From the NCBI RefSeq assembly GCF_003234795.2, contig NZ_CP126268.1, positions 1,364,001-1,428,000 on the forward strand: a stretch of 64,000 nt of DNA. Direction: 5' to 3'. Source of the stretch: Curtobacterium sp. MCLR17_032. GTDB taxonomy: Bacteria > Actinomycetota > Actinomycetes > Actinomycetales > Microbacteriaceae. Positions within the stretch are counted from its first letter, which is position 1, and each line of letters starts with the position of its first letter. Made by a program: the position numbers and the translations under genes. Below are positions 16,525 through 24,076 of the stretch, one piece after another. The notes beneath the pieces were generated by a model. The model was not told where the DNA came from. It made no database searches and saw nothing but the letters and a program-made list of their open reading frames with translations.

Positions 16525-17943
16525 TCAGTGCTCGCTGGGCTGCGCGAGCTTGCTGTGCTTCCGCGAGTAGCCGAAGTACACGCCCAGGCCGATCGCGAAC
16601 CACACCGCGAACCGCACCCAGGTCTCCCACTGCAGGAACGAGACGAGCCAGAGCGACGCGAGCACCCCGATCGCCGGAACGATCGGCATGAAGGGGAGCC
16701 GGAACTGGCGGTCGAGGTCGGGCTGGCGATAGCGGAGCACGATCACCGCGGTGCAGACCACGACGAACGCCAGCAGGATCCCGATGTTCGTCAGTTCGGC
16801 GACCACCCCGATCGGCAGCACCCCGGCCAGGACGGCGGACGCGATGCCGAGGATCCACGTCACCCGGGTCGGGACATGCCGCTTCGGGTCGGTCTTCGCG
16901 AACCACTTCGGCATCAGGCCGTCGCGGCTCATCGAGAACCACACGCGCGAGGCGCCGAGCATGAACGTCACCAGGACGGTGATGATGCCGACGATGGCGC
17001 CGATCGCGATGACGTTCGCGACGCCGCCGAGCCCGACCGACGCGAACGCCGACGAGAACCCGGACGCCGGGTCGATGTCCTTGTAGTCCTGCATGCCGGT
17101 GAGGACCAGGGTGGCGAGGACGTAGAGGACCATCGAGATGCCGAGGGACAGCAGGATCGCCTTCGGCATGTGCTTCCGGGCGTCGGTCGACTCCTCGGCC
17201 GCCGTCGACATCGCGTCGTAGCCGAACACGGCGAAGAACACGGTCGCCGCCCCGGTCATCACGCCGCCGAACCCGAACGGGAAGTACGGCGAGTAGTTCG
17301 CGCTGTCGATGTGGAAGACACCGAGGACGACGATCAGGACGACGAGGGCGACCTTGATGCCCACGGCGACGAACTCGAAGCGAGCGGCACTGCGGATGCC
17401 CCGGGTCAGGACGAACGCGGTGAGCAGGCACAGGGCGATCGCGAAGACGTCGACCACGTGGCCGTCCCCGGTGCCGGGAGCGCCGAGCATCCAGGCGGGC
17501 AGGTCGATGCCGAACTGGCCGACCAGGAAACCGACGTAGCCGGAGATGCCGATCGCGACCACCGCCACGATCGCGGTGTACTCGAGCAGCAGGTCCCAGC
17601 CGATGAACCACCCGACGATCTCGCCGAGCACCGCATAGCCGTACGTGTAGGCGCTGCCGGCCTTCGGGATGAGCCCGGCGAACTCCGCGTAGGACAGCGC
17701 TGCCGCTGCACTGGCGACGCCGGCGACCAGGAACGAGATGAGGACCGCAGGCCCGGCGACGCCGTTCGCGACCGTGCCGGCGAGGGTGAAGATGCCGGCG
17801 CCGATGATGCCGCCGATGCCGATCGCGGTGAGCTGCCAGAGGCCGAGGTGGCGCTTCAGGCCGCCCTCTCCACCGGAGTCGTCGTCGATCGTGTCGATCG
17901 GCTTCCGTCGGAACAGGGTCGAGGGGTTCGGCGTCGTTGCCAT
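16525..17943 (-). CDS. APC-superfamily amino acid permease (CAT type)
   Basis: A 472-residue transporter with about 12 membrane segments. Its N-terminal signature LKRHLGLWQLTAIGIGGIIGAGIFTLAGTVA is characteristic of amino acid/polyamine permeases. Further features of the cationic amino acid transporter (CAT, YfnA-like) group include SYAEFAGLIPKAGSAYTYGYAVLGEIVGWFIGWDLLLEYT and GYDAMSTAAEESTDARKHMPKAI. It imports amino acids by proton symport across the inner membrane; the exact substrate is not shown. The ATG at 17943 has AGGA 8 bases upstream, better than the GTG at 17958. A second, more distant APC permease is at 21376-22833. Confidence 0.9.
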   Translation of the reverse strand: MATTPNPSTLFRRKPIDTIDDDSGGEGGLKRHLGLWQLTAIGIGGIIGAGIFTLAGTVANGVAGPAVLISFLVAGVASAAAALSYAEFAGLIPKAGSAYTYGYAVLGEIVGWFIGWDLLLEYTAIVAVVAIGISGYVGFLVGQFGIDLPAWMLGAPGTGDGHVVDVFAIALCLLTAFVLTRGIRSAARFEFVAVGIKVALVVLIVVLGVFHIDSANYSPYFPFGFGGVMTGAATVFFAVFGYDAMSTAAEESTDARKHMPKAILLSLGISMVLYVLATLVLTGMQDYKDIDPASGFSSAFASVGLGGVANVIAIGAIVGIITVLVTFMLGASRVWFSMSRDGLMPKWFAKTDPKRHVPTRVTWILGIASAVLAGVLPIGVVAELTNIGILLAFVVVCTAVIVLRYRQPDLDRQFRLPFMPIVPAIGVLASLWLVSFLQWETWVRFAVWFAIGLGVYFGYSRKHSKLAQPSEH

Positions 17944-18052
17944 GCGGCCATCCTGCACCCGTTCCGGCGGAACGGTACCGGTCGTTGCCGGTGCATGGAG
18001 TCGGACGTGGGGCGGGCCTCCCGGTCTGCTCGCCGAGCCGCCTGCCGGACTG

Positions 18053-18388
18053 TCAGCGCTGTGCGTACGGCCACCAGAACGGCGGTGGCAGCGCCCCGCC
18101 GGTCAGGATGACCAGGCCCTGGTAGCCGAGCATGCCGACACCGAGCAGGCCGAGGACGGCGGCGAACCAGGCCCATCGGCGGGCGGCGCGGTGTCGATGG
18201 CCGCGGCCGATGGTGACCGCCCGCCACGACGACAGCAGGCCGAGGCCGCCGAACAGGAAGCCGATCGCCAGGTGGCGGCCGACCGCCTCGGCCGGCAGGA
18301 TCAGGCCCTGCAGGAAGGCGAACCCGCCGAGCAGCAGCGCGGCCGTGGCGGGGGCGGCTGGGGGTTCGTGGTCGCGTGCGCGGGCCAT
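18053..18388 (-). CDS. Small membrane protein with three hydrophobic segments
   Basis: A 111-residue protein with hydrophobic stretches near TAALLLGGFAFLQGLIL, LAIGFLFGGLGLLSSW and WAWFAAVLGLLGVGMLGYQGLVIL. These are separated by a basic loop (GRGHRHRAARR). The C-terminus is Pro/Trp-rich (PPPFWWPYAQR). No family was recognised. It is upstream of the permease on the same strand but separated by about 110 bases, so cotranscription is uncertain. Confidence 0.65.
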   Translation of the reverse strand: MARARDHEPPAAPATAALLLGGFAFLQGLILPAEAVGRHLAIGFLFGGLGLLSSWRAVTIGRGHRHRAARRWAWFAAVLGLLGVGMLGYQGLVILTGGALPPPFWWPYAQR

Positions 18389-18432
18389 GTCCCGACCGTA
18401 CCGCCGAACGCGTGCGGGCCGGAGGAGGCACC

Positions 18433-18495
18433 ATGGTGACCATGCGTTCCATCCTCAGCGTCCTGGCCGGCACCGCGGTCGGCGGGCGGTCGTGA
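18433..18495 (+). CDS. 20-residue ORF overlapping the next start; possible remnant or leader
   Basis: An ATG at 18433 preceded by GGAGGCACC opens a short frame (MVTMRSILSVLAGTAVGGRS) that stops at 18495. The stop overlaps the GTG of the following gene as GTGA. The sequence MRSILSVLAGTAVGG resembles the N-terminus of longer actinobacterial membrane proteins of about 120-150 residues, so this could be a truncated gene. Alternatively it is a leader peptide that couples translation to the next gene. It has a good ribosome site, which the downstream GTG lacks. Confidence 0.4.
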   Translation: MVTMRSILSVLAGTAVGGRS

Positions 18496-18944
18496 CACGC
18501 GCGGGTGACGGCGGGCCGTCCCGTCCGGCGTCGGAGGCGGAGGCGGGATCGGCGCCCGTGTCCGCGTCGGCGGTCGGCCGGGCGGCTCGTCCCGGCCTGC
18601 GCGGCGGCCGTCGCGTCGCCGACGTGGTCGCGACCGTCGTCCTGCTGCTGCTCGGCGCGGTCACGACGGTGGTCGCGGGGCGCGGGATCCAGTTCATGGC
18701 GCTGTCGTTCGGGTCGTGCGACGCGCCCGGCAACCGGTGCGACGAGGGACTCGGCAGCACGGTCGTGACGCTCGGCCCCGTGGTCGTCGCGCTGGTGTTC
18801 CTCGTCACCCTGGTGGTGTGCGTGCTCCGGCTGGTGCGGCGACGGCTGAGCTGGCCGGTGGCGCTCCTCGGGCTCGGGGTGCTCGTGCTGGTCTTCGTCG
18901 TGGCACGACTGCTGGTCGGTGGGTCGGTCTCGATCGGCATCTGA
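18492..18944 (+). CDS. Membrane protein with three TM segments
   Basis: A 150-residue protein with an N-terminal soluble tail of about 35 residues, then hydrophobic segments DVVATVVLLLLGAVTTVVAG, VTLGPVVVALVFLVTLVVCVL and WPVALLGLGVLVLVFVVARLLVG. A Cys pair in the first loop (GSCDAPGNRC) suggests an extracytoplasmic disulfide, much as in the protein at 9307-9738; the two have similar overall plans. No family is recognised. The GTG at 18492 is inferred from the 4-base overlap with the upstream 20-residue ORF; a start further into the tail cannot be excluded. Confidence 0.6.
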   Translation: MTRAGDGGPSRPASEAEAGSAPVSASAVGRAARPGLRGGRRVADVVATVVLLLLGAVTTVVAGRGIQFMALSFGSCDAPGNRCDEGLGSTVVTLGPVVVALVFLVTLVVCVLRLVRRRLSWPVALLGLGVLVLVFVVARLLVGGSVSIGI

Positions 18945-19036
18945 CCGGTCCTGCACAACCGCGGTCGGCTCGGTCGTTGTCCACAGAGGCCGACTCCGTC
19001 GCCCCGGGGAGCCGGGTCGGCGGCGACGCTGGGGAC

Positions 19037-19477
19037 ATGCCAGACACCGACGTGCTCGAGCGACTCGAGCGAACCGCAGTCCGTACCGACGACGACGTGG
19101 TCGACCTCGTCGTCGCCCTCCTCGAGACCCCTGTCCGACGACAGTGCTGGGTGCTGTTCCTCAGCGACCGCGGCATCCCCGTGCAGCTCGTCCTGCCGGT
19201 CGCCGACCTCCCCTACCAACCCGACGACCAGGTCGAGGACTTCGGCGCCCTGGTCGAGGACGTCGTCCAGCAGGTCGGTGCGGCCGAGGTCGTCATCGCG
19301 TGGGAACGACCGGGGGCGACCGGGCTGTTCCCGGTCGACTGGGAGTGGGTGGACGCGATGGCCTGCACCCTCGACGAACACGGGGTGCGGCTCCGCGGTC
19401 AGGTCGTGGTGCACGACGACGGCGCCTCGATGGTGGAGCTCGACGACGACGAACCGGTCGCTGCGGCAGCGGCGTGA
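19037..19477 (+). CDS. Hypothetical soluble protein
   Basis: A 146-residue acidic protein with an alternating hydrophobic pattern (CWVLFLSDRGIPVQLVLPVADLP, then AAEVVIAWERPGATGLFPVDWEWVDAMACTL). The central strands followed by HGVRLRGQVVVHDDGASMVEL suggest a compact alpha/beta domain. I recognise the type as a widespread actinobacterial conserved hypothetical but cannot name its domain. It is flanked by a membrane protein upstream and a convergent lytic-transglycosylase-like gene. The ATG at 19037 follows GGGGAC. Confidence 0.65.
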   Translation: MPDTDVLERLERTAVRTDDDVVDLVVALLETPVRRQCWVLFLSDRGIPVQLVLPVADLPYQPDDQVEDFGALVEDVVQQVGAAEVVIAWERPGATGLFPVDWEWVDAMACTLDEHGVRLRGQVVVHDDGASMVELDDDEPVAAAAA

Positions 19478-19503
19478 GTCGGTCGGGGTCAGCGCCGTGT
19501 TGG

Positions 19504-20124
19504 TCAGCCCTGGGGTGCGGTGTCCGGGACGCTCTCGCCGGTCAAGCCCTCGACCACGCGCTTTGCCGTCGGCCAGTACTTGGCGTAGTGGTCGGGGTCC
19601 GCGTTCACCTGCACCGCGTGCGCCATCTGCGTCGGCGTCATGGTCTTCCAACCGGGGACCTTGATCAGCTTGGCGTAGAACATCGACGCCGCCGTGTACG
19701 GGTCCATCCGCTGCTCGTACGTGCCCCAGGCGCCGTTGTCGCGCTGCTGGAAGATCCCTCGGCTGTCCGGGCCGACCGCGTCACCACGGTCCAGGTTCAC
19801 CAGTCCGGACTCGCCGATCGCGGTCATCACGCCGACCGCCTGCGTGTGCGGCCCGATGCCGAGCTCACGGGCGGCGCGGATGACCTGCGCGGCGTTCACC
19901 AGACGGTCCTGGCAGAAGCCGCCGATCGGCCCGGCCGGCACCACGACGCCGCCGACGGTCTGCGACGCCGCGGCCGGGCAGGTGAGTGCCCGCGGGGTGG
20001 CGGAGGACGACGCGATCCCGTTCAGCGAGTTCACCGCGACGACGATCAGGACGATGACCCCGATGACGGCAGCGACGACGCCGACGCCGAACACCGACGC
20101 GAGTGCGATGCCGGCACGGCGCAT
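19504..20124 (-). CDS. Lytic transglycosylase-like, membrane-anchored peptidoglycan hydrolase
   Basis: A 206-residue protein with an N-terminal membrane anchor (residues 4-32, FGVGVVAAVIGVIVLIVVAV) and an extracytoplasmic domain. The domain resembles the C-terminal transglycosylase-like part of actinobacterial NlpC/P60 or heavy-metal-transporter-annotated proteins: QVIRAARELGIGPHTQAVGVMTAIGESGLVNLDRGDAVGPDSRGIFQQRDNGAWGTYEQRMDPYTAA. The Glu in AIGESGLVN is the probable catalytic residue, and the QR/W and YxA contacts match the lysozyme-like fold. It would cleave or remodel peptidoglycan. No NlpC/P60 module is present. Confidence 0.75.
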   Translation of the reverse strand: MRRAGIALASVFGVGVVAAVIGVIVLIVVAVNSLNGIASSSATPRALTCPAAASQTVGGVVVPAGPIGGFCQDRLVNAAQVIRAARELGIGPHTQAVGVMTAIGESGLVNLDRGDAVGPDSRGIFQQRDNGAWGTYEQRMDPYTAASMFYAKLIKVPGWKTMTPTQMAHAVQVNADPDHYAKYWPTAKRVVEGLTGESVPDTAPQG

Positions 20125-20301
20125 GGTTCGGTCCTTCGTCGGGTGGATGGTGGCGGGGGTGGTCTGTCAGCCGGTGCTCCGGCGGACCGATGACCGAGCG
20201 GGCCGGGGTCCGCTCGGTTCGAGGCTAGGCGAACCGGCTGGACGACACACCTGCCGACATGCCCCCGGTTCGCGGCACTAGCGTGGAGCGCGGAGGGAAC
20301 G

Positions 20302-21270
20302 ATGGACACAGCGATGCAGGACCGGGCGCTCGGCGCCGTGCTGGCGAGTGCGTGCGGAGACGCCCTGGGAGCGCCGTACGAGTTCGGACCGGCGATGGCC
20401 GGCGAGCACCCCGTCGAGATGCGCGGCGGCGGCCCGTTCGGGTGGGAGCCGGGGGAGTGGACCGACGACACGAGCATGGCGATCCCGGTGCTCGAAGCGG
20501 TCGCGAACGGTGCCCGGTGGAACGAACCCCGCACCCACGGCCGGTTGCTCGCCGCCTGGTCCGACTGGGCGCAGGACGCCCCAGACGTCGGCGCGCAGAC
20601 CCGAGCCGTCCTGGGCCGGATGACCGCGAACACCGAAGACGCCGCGAAGGCCGCCGCCCGCGCCGTGCACGAGCAGAACGGGCAGTCGGCGGGCAACGGG
20701 TCACTGATGCGGACCACGCCACTGGTGCTCGGGTTCCTCGGCGACGGCGCCCGGAAGAACCTCGCGGTCGCCGCCCGACGGGTCAGCGACCTGACCCACC
20801 ACGAGGACGACGCCGGGGATGCCTGCGTCCTCTGGACCGTGGCGATCCGGCACGCCATCCGCCGCGGCAAGCTCGACGTCCGCCGCGGCGTGCCGATGCT
20901 GCCGCGGGAGCGCCGCACCCTGTGGCTCGACCGCATCGCCGAGGCCGAGTCCTCGACACCGGAGGACCACACCGAAGCGAACGGGTGGGTCGTCGCGTCG
21001 CTGCAGTCCGCGGTCGCAGCGATCACCCTCGGCGACGGCGTCGTCGACACCCTCGAACATGCCGTCCGGGGCGGCGGGGACACCGACACCGTGGCCGCGA
21101 TCACCGGCGGACTGGCCGGGGCGCTCGCCGGGGCGTCGGCCCTGCCGGAACAGTGGACCACCCTGGTGCACGGCTGGCCGGGCAAGCGACTCGACTGGGT
21201 GCGGGCGCTCGCCGTCCGTGCGATCGAGCGGACGCCGGGGCCGCTCGGGATCCCGGCGCGACGGAACTGA
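20302..21270 (+). CDS. ADP-ribosylglycohydrolase family protein
   Basis: A 322-residue DraG/ARH-type hydrolase. It has the first metal-site motif EWTDDTSMA (D55 and D56), the LGAVLASACGDALGAPYEF start, and the C-terminal metal motif GGDTDTVAAITGGLAGA. These bind two Mg ions and remove ADP-ribose from proteins or nucleic acids. The target is unknown: there is no DraT, nitrogenase or obvious ART toxin nearby. The ATG at 20302 follows GAGGGAACG; a second Met at residue 5 is possible. It is convergent with an APC permease across a 17-bp perfect hairpin. Confidence 0.9.
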   Translation: MDTAMQDRALGAVLASACGDALGAPYEFGPAMAGEHPVEMRGGGPFGWEPGEWTDDTSMAIPVLEAVANGARWNEPRTHGRLLAAWSDWAQDAPDVGAQTRAVLGRMTANTEDAAKAAARAVHEQNGQSAGNGSLMRTTPLVLGFLGDGARKNLAVAARRVSDLTHHEDDAGDACVLWTVAIRHAIRRGKLDVRRGVPMLPRERRTLWLDRIAEAESSTPEDHTEANGWVVASLQSAVAAITLGDGVVDTLEHAVRGGGDTDTVAAITGGLAGALAGASALPEQWTTLVHGWPGKRLDWVRALAVRAIERTPGPLGIPARRN

Positions 21271-21317
21271 CGACTCGGCGGAGCTGACGGCACGGCAGGC
21301 CGGACGCGGCAGCACGG

Positions 21318-21354
21318 CTGGAGGCCCGGCACCCGATGGGTGCCGGGCCTCCAG
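21318..21354. terminator. Perfect 17-bp hairpin terminator
   Basis: Arms CTGGAGGCCCGGCACCC (21318-21334) and GGGTGCCGGGCCTCCAG (21338-21354) are perfectly complementary around a 3-base GAT loop. The hairpin stands between the convergent ADP-ribosylglycohydrolase and permease genes and can end transcription from both sides. No T-run is present. Confidence 0.8.
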
Positions 21355-21375
21355 TGTCGTGGTGGTGGCGCGAGG

Positions 21376-22833
21376 TCAGCGGTCGTGGTCCTCCCGGGTG
21401 TCCCGCTGCACCGCGGTCGGTTCGGTCACCATGCCGGTCGGCGCCTTCTCGGCGGTCTTCCGACCGTGGGTGAACCACGTGACGAGCCAGAGCACGATGC
21501 CCAGAGCCAGCAGCGCGCCGGCGATCTGGTACTGCTCCCACGCGCGGCCGGACGAGAACGGCAGCACGAGCCACAGGCAGGCGACGACCCCGATCACCGG
21601 GATCACGACCCCGGCCTTGAAGTGCTTGTGGTCGACCTTGTCGCGTCGCAGTGCCAGCACCGAGGTGTTCACGACGGCGAACACCGCGAGCAGCAGCAGC
21701 GAGGTCGTCCCGCCCAGGATCACCACGATGGGCGACTCCGGGTCGAGCGACACCCAGCCGATCAGGGCCAGCGAGATGAGGGTCGTGAAGACGATCGCGT
21801 TCGACGGGGTGCGGCGGGCGGGGGAGACCCGGCCGAGGAAGCCCGGCAGCACGCCCTGCTTGCTCATGCCGTAGAGCAGTCGGGACGCCATCATCATGTT
21901 GATCAGCGCGGTGTTGGCGACGGCGAACATCGAGATGAACGGCAGGACGGCACCGATCGGGAAGTCCGGGGCGGCGGTCTGCACGACGGTGACCAGCGGC
22001 GTCTCGTTGCCGGCGAGTTCACCGATCGGCACGACGGCCACGGCGCAGATCGACACCAGGACGTAGATCACGGCGGTGATGCCGAGACCCGTGAGCATGA
22101 CGCGGGGGAAGATCCGCGAGGGGTCCTTCGTCTCCTCGGCCATGTTCACCGAGTCCTCGAAGCCGACCATCGCGAAGAAGGCCAGGGACGTCGCCGTCGA
22201 GATGCTCAGCAGCAAGCTCTTGTCCTCCGGCGTCTCGAACATCACGACGCGCGAGAAGTCCGCGTTGCCGCCCGCGATCGCGGTGAAGCCGACCAGGATC
22301 ACGAGCACCAGACCGGAGAGCTCGACGAGGGTCAGCACCACGTTCGTCTTCACGCTCTCGCTGACGCCGCGGAAGTTCACCGCCATCACCGCGAGCATGA
22401 ACCCCATCGCGATGAGCATCACCACGGTGTTCGGCAGCTCCAGGCCGAAGCCGACGCCGAGGTTCGCAGCGAACGCCCGGGACGCCGTCGACGCCGAGGT
22501 GATGCCGGAACACATCACGATGAACGTCACGATGAACGTGACGAAGTGGACGCCGAACGCCTTGTGCACGTACAGCGCCGCTCCCGCCGTCTGCGGGTAC
22601 TTCGTGACGAGCTCGAGGTACGAGAACGCCGTGAGCAGCGCCACCGAGAAGGCGATGAGGAACGGCAGCCACGCGGCACCACCGACCTCGGCCGCGACCT
22701 GCCCGGTGAGGGCGTAGACGCCGGTGCCGAGGATGTCACCGACGATGAACAGCAGCAGGAGTTTCGGACCGATCACACGGCGGAGCTCGGTCTGCTGCCC
22801 CGGGTCGCGCTCGGTCTTCGTCGTGGTCGCCAT
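21376..22833 (-). CDS. APC-superfamily permease
   Basis: A 485-residue transporter with 12 predicted membrane segments. The start RVIGPKLLLLFIVGDILGTGVYALTGQVAAEVGG and the motif MVGFEDSVNMAEETKDPSRIFPRVM are hallmarks of APC-family amino acid permeases. It is only distantly like the CAT-type permease at 16525 (different first helix and longer hydrophilic termini). It probably takes up an amino acid or amine by proton symport. The C-terminal tail of about 40 residues is hydrophilic and charged (QRDTREDHDR). The ATG at 22833 leads into a short basic tail typical of the family. Confidence 0.88.
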   Translation of the reverse strand: MATTTKTERDPGQQTELRRVIGPKLLLLFIVGDILGTGVYALTGQVAAEVGGAAWLPFLIAFSVALLTAFSYLELVTKYPQTAGAALYVHKAFGVHFVTFIVTFIVMCSGITSASTASRAFAANLGVGFGLELPNTVVMLIAMGFMLAVMAVNFRGVSESVKTNVVLTLVELSGLVLVILVGFTAIAGGNADFSRVVMFETPEDKSLLLSISTATSLAFFAMVGFEDSVNMAEETKDPSRIFPRVMLTGLGITAVIYVLVSICAVAVVPIGELAGNETPLVTVVQTAAPDFPIGAVLPFISMFAVANTALINMMMASRLLYGMSKQGVLPGFLGRVSPARRTPSNAIVFTTLISLALIGWVSLDPESPIVVILGGTTSLLLLAVFAVVNTSVLALRRDKVDHKHFKAGVVIPVIGVVACLWLVLPFSSGRAWEQYQIAGALLALGIVLWLVTWFTHGRKTAEKAPTGMVTEPTAVQRDTREDHDR

Positions 22834-22929
22834 GCATCACCCTGTTCCTGCTGAGCCGTTCCTGTCCAGTCCCACAGCAAAATCGGTTGCGGCGGGCAGG
22901 CCCGGCGGGCGGTCGATACGCTGCCCTGC

Positions 22930-23367
22930 ATGGACGAGGCGTCGACGACCACCGAAGAACCGATCGAGTTCGCGGACTTCAACGCGAAGCTGCTCGTCCT
23001 CGACGTGCTCTGCTACGACCTGGACGTCATCGAGCCCTACGACGGGGACGCCGAGGACGACGAGGACGCGGTGGTGGACGACGAGGACGTGGACGGACAG
23101 GACGACCGGGCCCGTGAGTACTACGACGACCTCGACCTGCTGCCCTCGCAGCTCGACCTGGTCACCGAGGTGACGGTCGACTCGGACCTCGAGATCCTGC
23201 AGGACCTGCACCCCGGGTGGGACGGCTCCGACGACCGCTACGACCCGCAGAACTGGGATGACCTGGTCGACCTGCCGTCGCTGAAGGTCGTCTACGCGGC
23301 GGCCCCGCTGCCCGCGCACGTGTCGGACGCGCTCGCCGCGAAGGGCGTCGAGGTCCGCTCAGCCTGA
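22930..23367 (+). CDS. Highly acidic DUF6892-like protein
   Basis: A 145-residue protein with more than a third Asp/Glu, including an acidic run between residues 38 and 62. It has the pattern FADFNAKLLVLDVLCYDLDVIEPY, then TEVTVDSDLEILQDLHPGWDGSDDRYDPQNWDDLVDLPSLKVV. This ordering (FNxKLLVL, a strand after an acidic linker, a W/F-D-G-x-DDxYD turn, then LPxLKxV) recalls DUF6892 proteins, some of which occur as immunity-like proteins; I cannot confirm the assignment. It stands alone, divergent from the permease. The strong negative charge would suit a role as a nucleic-acid mimic or inhibitor, but this is speculation. Confidence 0.65.
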   Translation: MDEASTTTEEPIEFADFNAKLLVLDVLCYDLDVIEPYDGDAEDDEDAVVDDEDVDGQDDRAREYYDDLDLLPSQLDLVTEVTVDSDLEILQDLHPGWDGSDDRYDPQNWDDLVDLPSLKVVYAAAPLPAHVSDALAAKGVEVRSA

Positions 23368-23412
23368 CGCCCCGCCGACCAGCGCCCCGCCGACCACCGC
23401 CCCGCCGCACGT
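23368..23412. repeat. Three 15-bp tandem repeats between convergent genes
   Basis: The unit CGCCCCGCCGACCAS occurs at 23368-23382 and 23383-23397, with a diverged third copy at 23398-23412 that ends in the stop codon of the uracil-DNA glycosylase gene. It fills the whole gap after the acidic protein gene. It looks like simple slippage of GC-rich DNA. Confidence 0.55.
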
Positions 23413-24065
23413 CAGCGCAGCGCGGCGATCTGCTGCGTGAACTCCCTCGCCCCACCCTGCGCCGGGTGGCGCACGGCGATCGCGTCGATGCCGGCCGCCG
23501 CCAGCGCGCCCTGCGCCTTCCGGCCGACGGCGACGAACCGCCGGGCACCCACCGCTTCGGCCAACGCGAGTGCGACGGGCGCGCCGGCACGGACCTCGGC
23601 CGGACGCGGTGTCCGGTTCGTCAACCGGTCCGGGGCGGCGAAGGGGTGGTGCGGGAACACCGCCCAGAGCACCGGCAGCGGGCCGTGCCAGTCCCGGAGC
23701 GCCGCGTGCACGACGCGCGAGGACGCCTCCCACGCTGCCGTCGGCTCGGGCGGCACCGCGAAGGACACGCCGGCGAACAGCCCGTCGGGGTCCTGCAGCT
23801 CCCGCATGCTCGTGAACGGGATGCCGGTGTTCGTCATGCCGCGCCAGCCCGGTGCCTCGGCGACCAGGATCGTGTCCGCCTCGGGCCCGGCGTGCTGCAG
23901 GTATCGGTCGAGGTTCCTCCGCCGCAGCGTTCCGGCCGCCCTCGACGCCGTGTCGGGACCGCCGGGTTCGAACAGCGCCTCGGCGTCGGCCGCAGCCGGG
24001 ACCGCGTCGAGGGCGTCCCAGAACGCGCCGAGGTCGAGCGCGGAGTGCAGCACGGAGTCCGGCAC
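23412..24065 (-). CDS. Uracil-DNA glycosylase family protein
   Basis: A 217-residue protein of the uracil-DNA glycosylase superfamily. Recognisable blocks are ILVAEAPGWRGMTNTGIPFTSMRELQ (motif A region with GxAPG), WAVFPHHPFAAPDRLTNRTPRPAEV, FVAVGRKAQGAL and the closing AVRHPAQGGAREFTQQI (His of motif B). It would excise uracil or a related damaged base from DNA. It differs from Ung and from Fe-S UDGs, as it has no 4-Cys cluster. It starts with GTG at 24065, eleven bases after the stop of the glycosyltransferase gene, so the two are likely in one transcript. Confidence 0.8.
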   Translation of the reverse strand: MPDSVLHSALDLGAFWDALDAVPAAADAEALFEPGGPDTASRAAGTLRRRNLDRYLQHAGPEADTILVAEAPGWRGMTNTGIPFTSMRELQDPDGLFAGVSFAVPPEPTAAWEASSRVVHAALRDWHGPLPVLWAVFPHHPFAAPDRLTNRTPRPAEVRAGAPVALALAEAVGARRFVAVGRKAQGALAAAGIDAIAVRHPAQGGAREFTQQIAALR

Positions 24066-24076
24066 GAGCGGGCCCG

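Noticed and set aside
20302..21270. ART toxin / ADP-ribosylglycohydrolase antitoxin pair
   Set aside because: No ADP-ribosyltransferase toxin gene flanks the hydrolase; neighbours are a transglycosylase-like protein and a permease.
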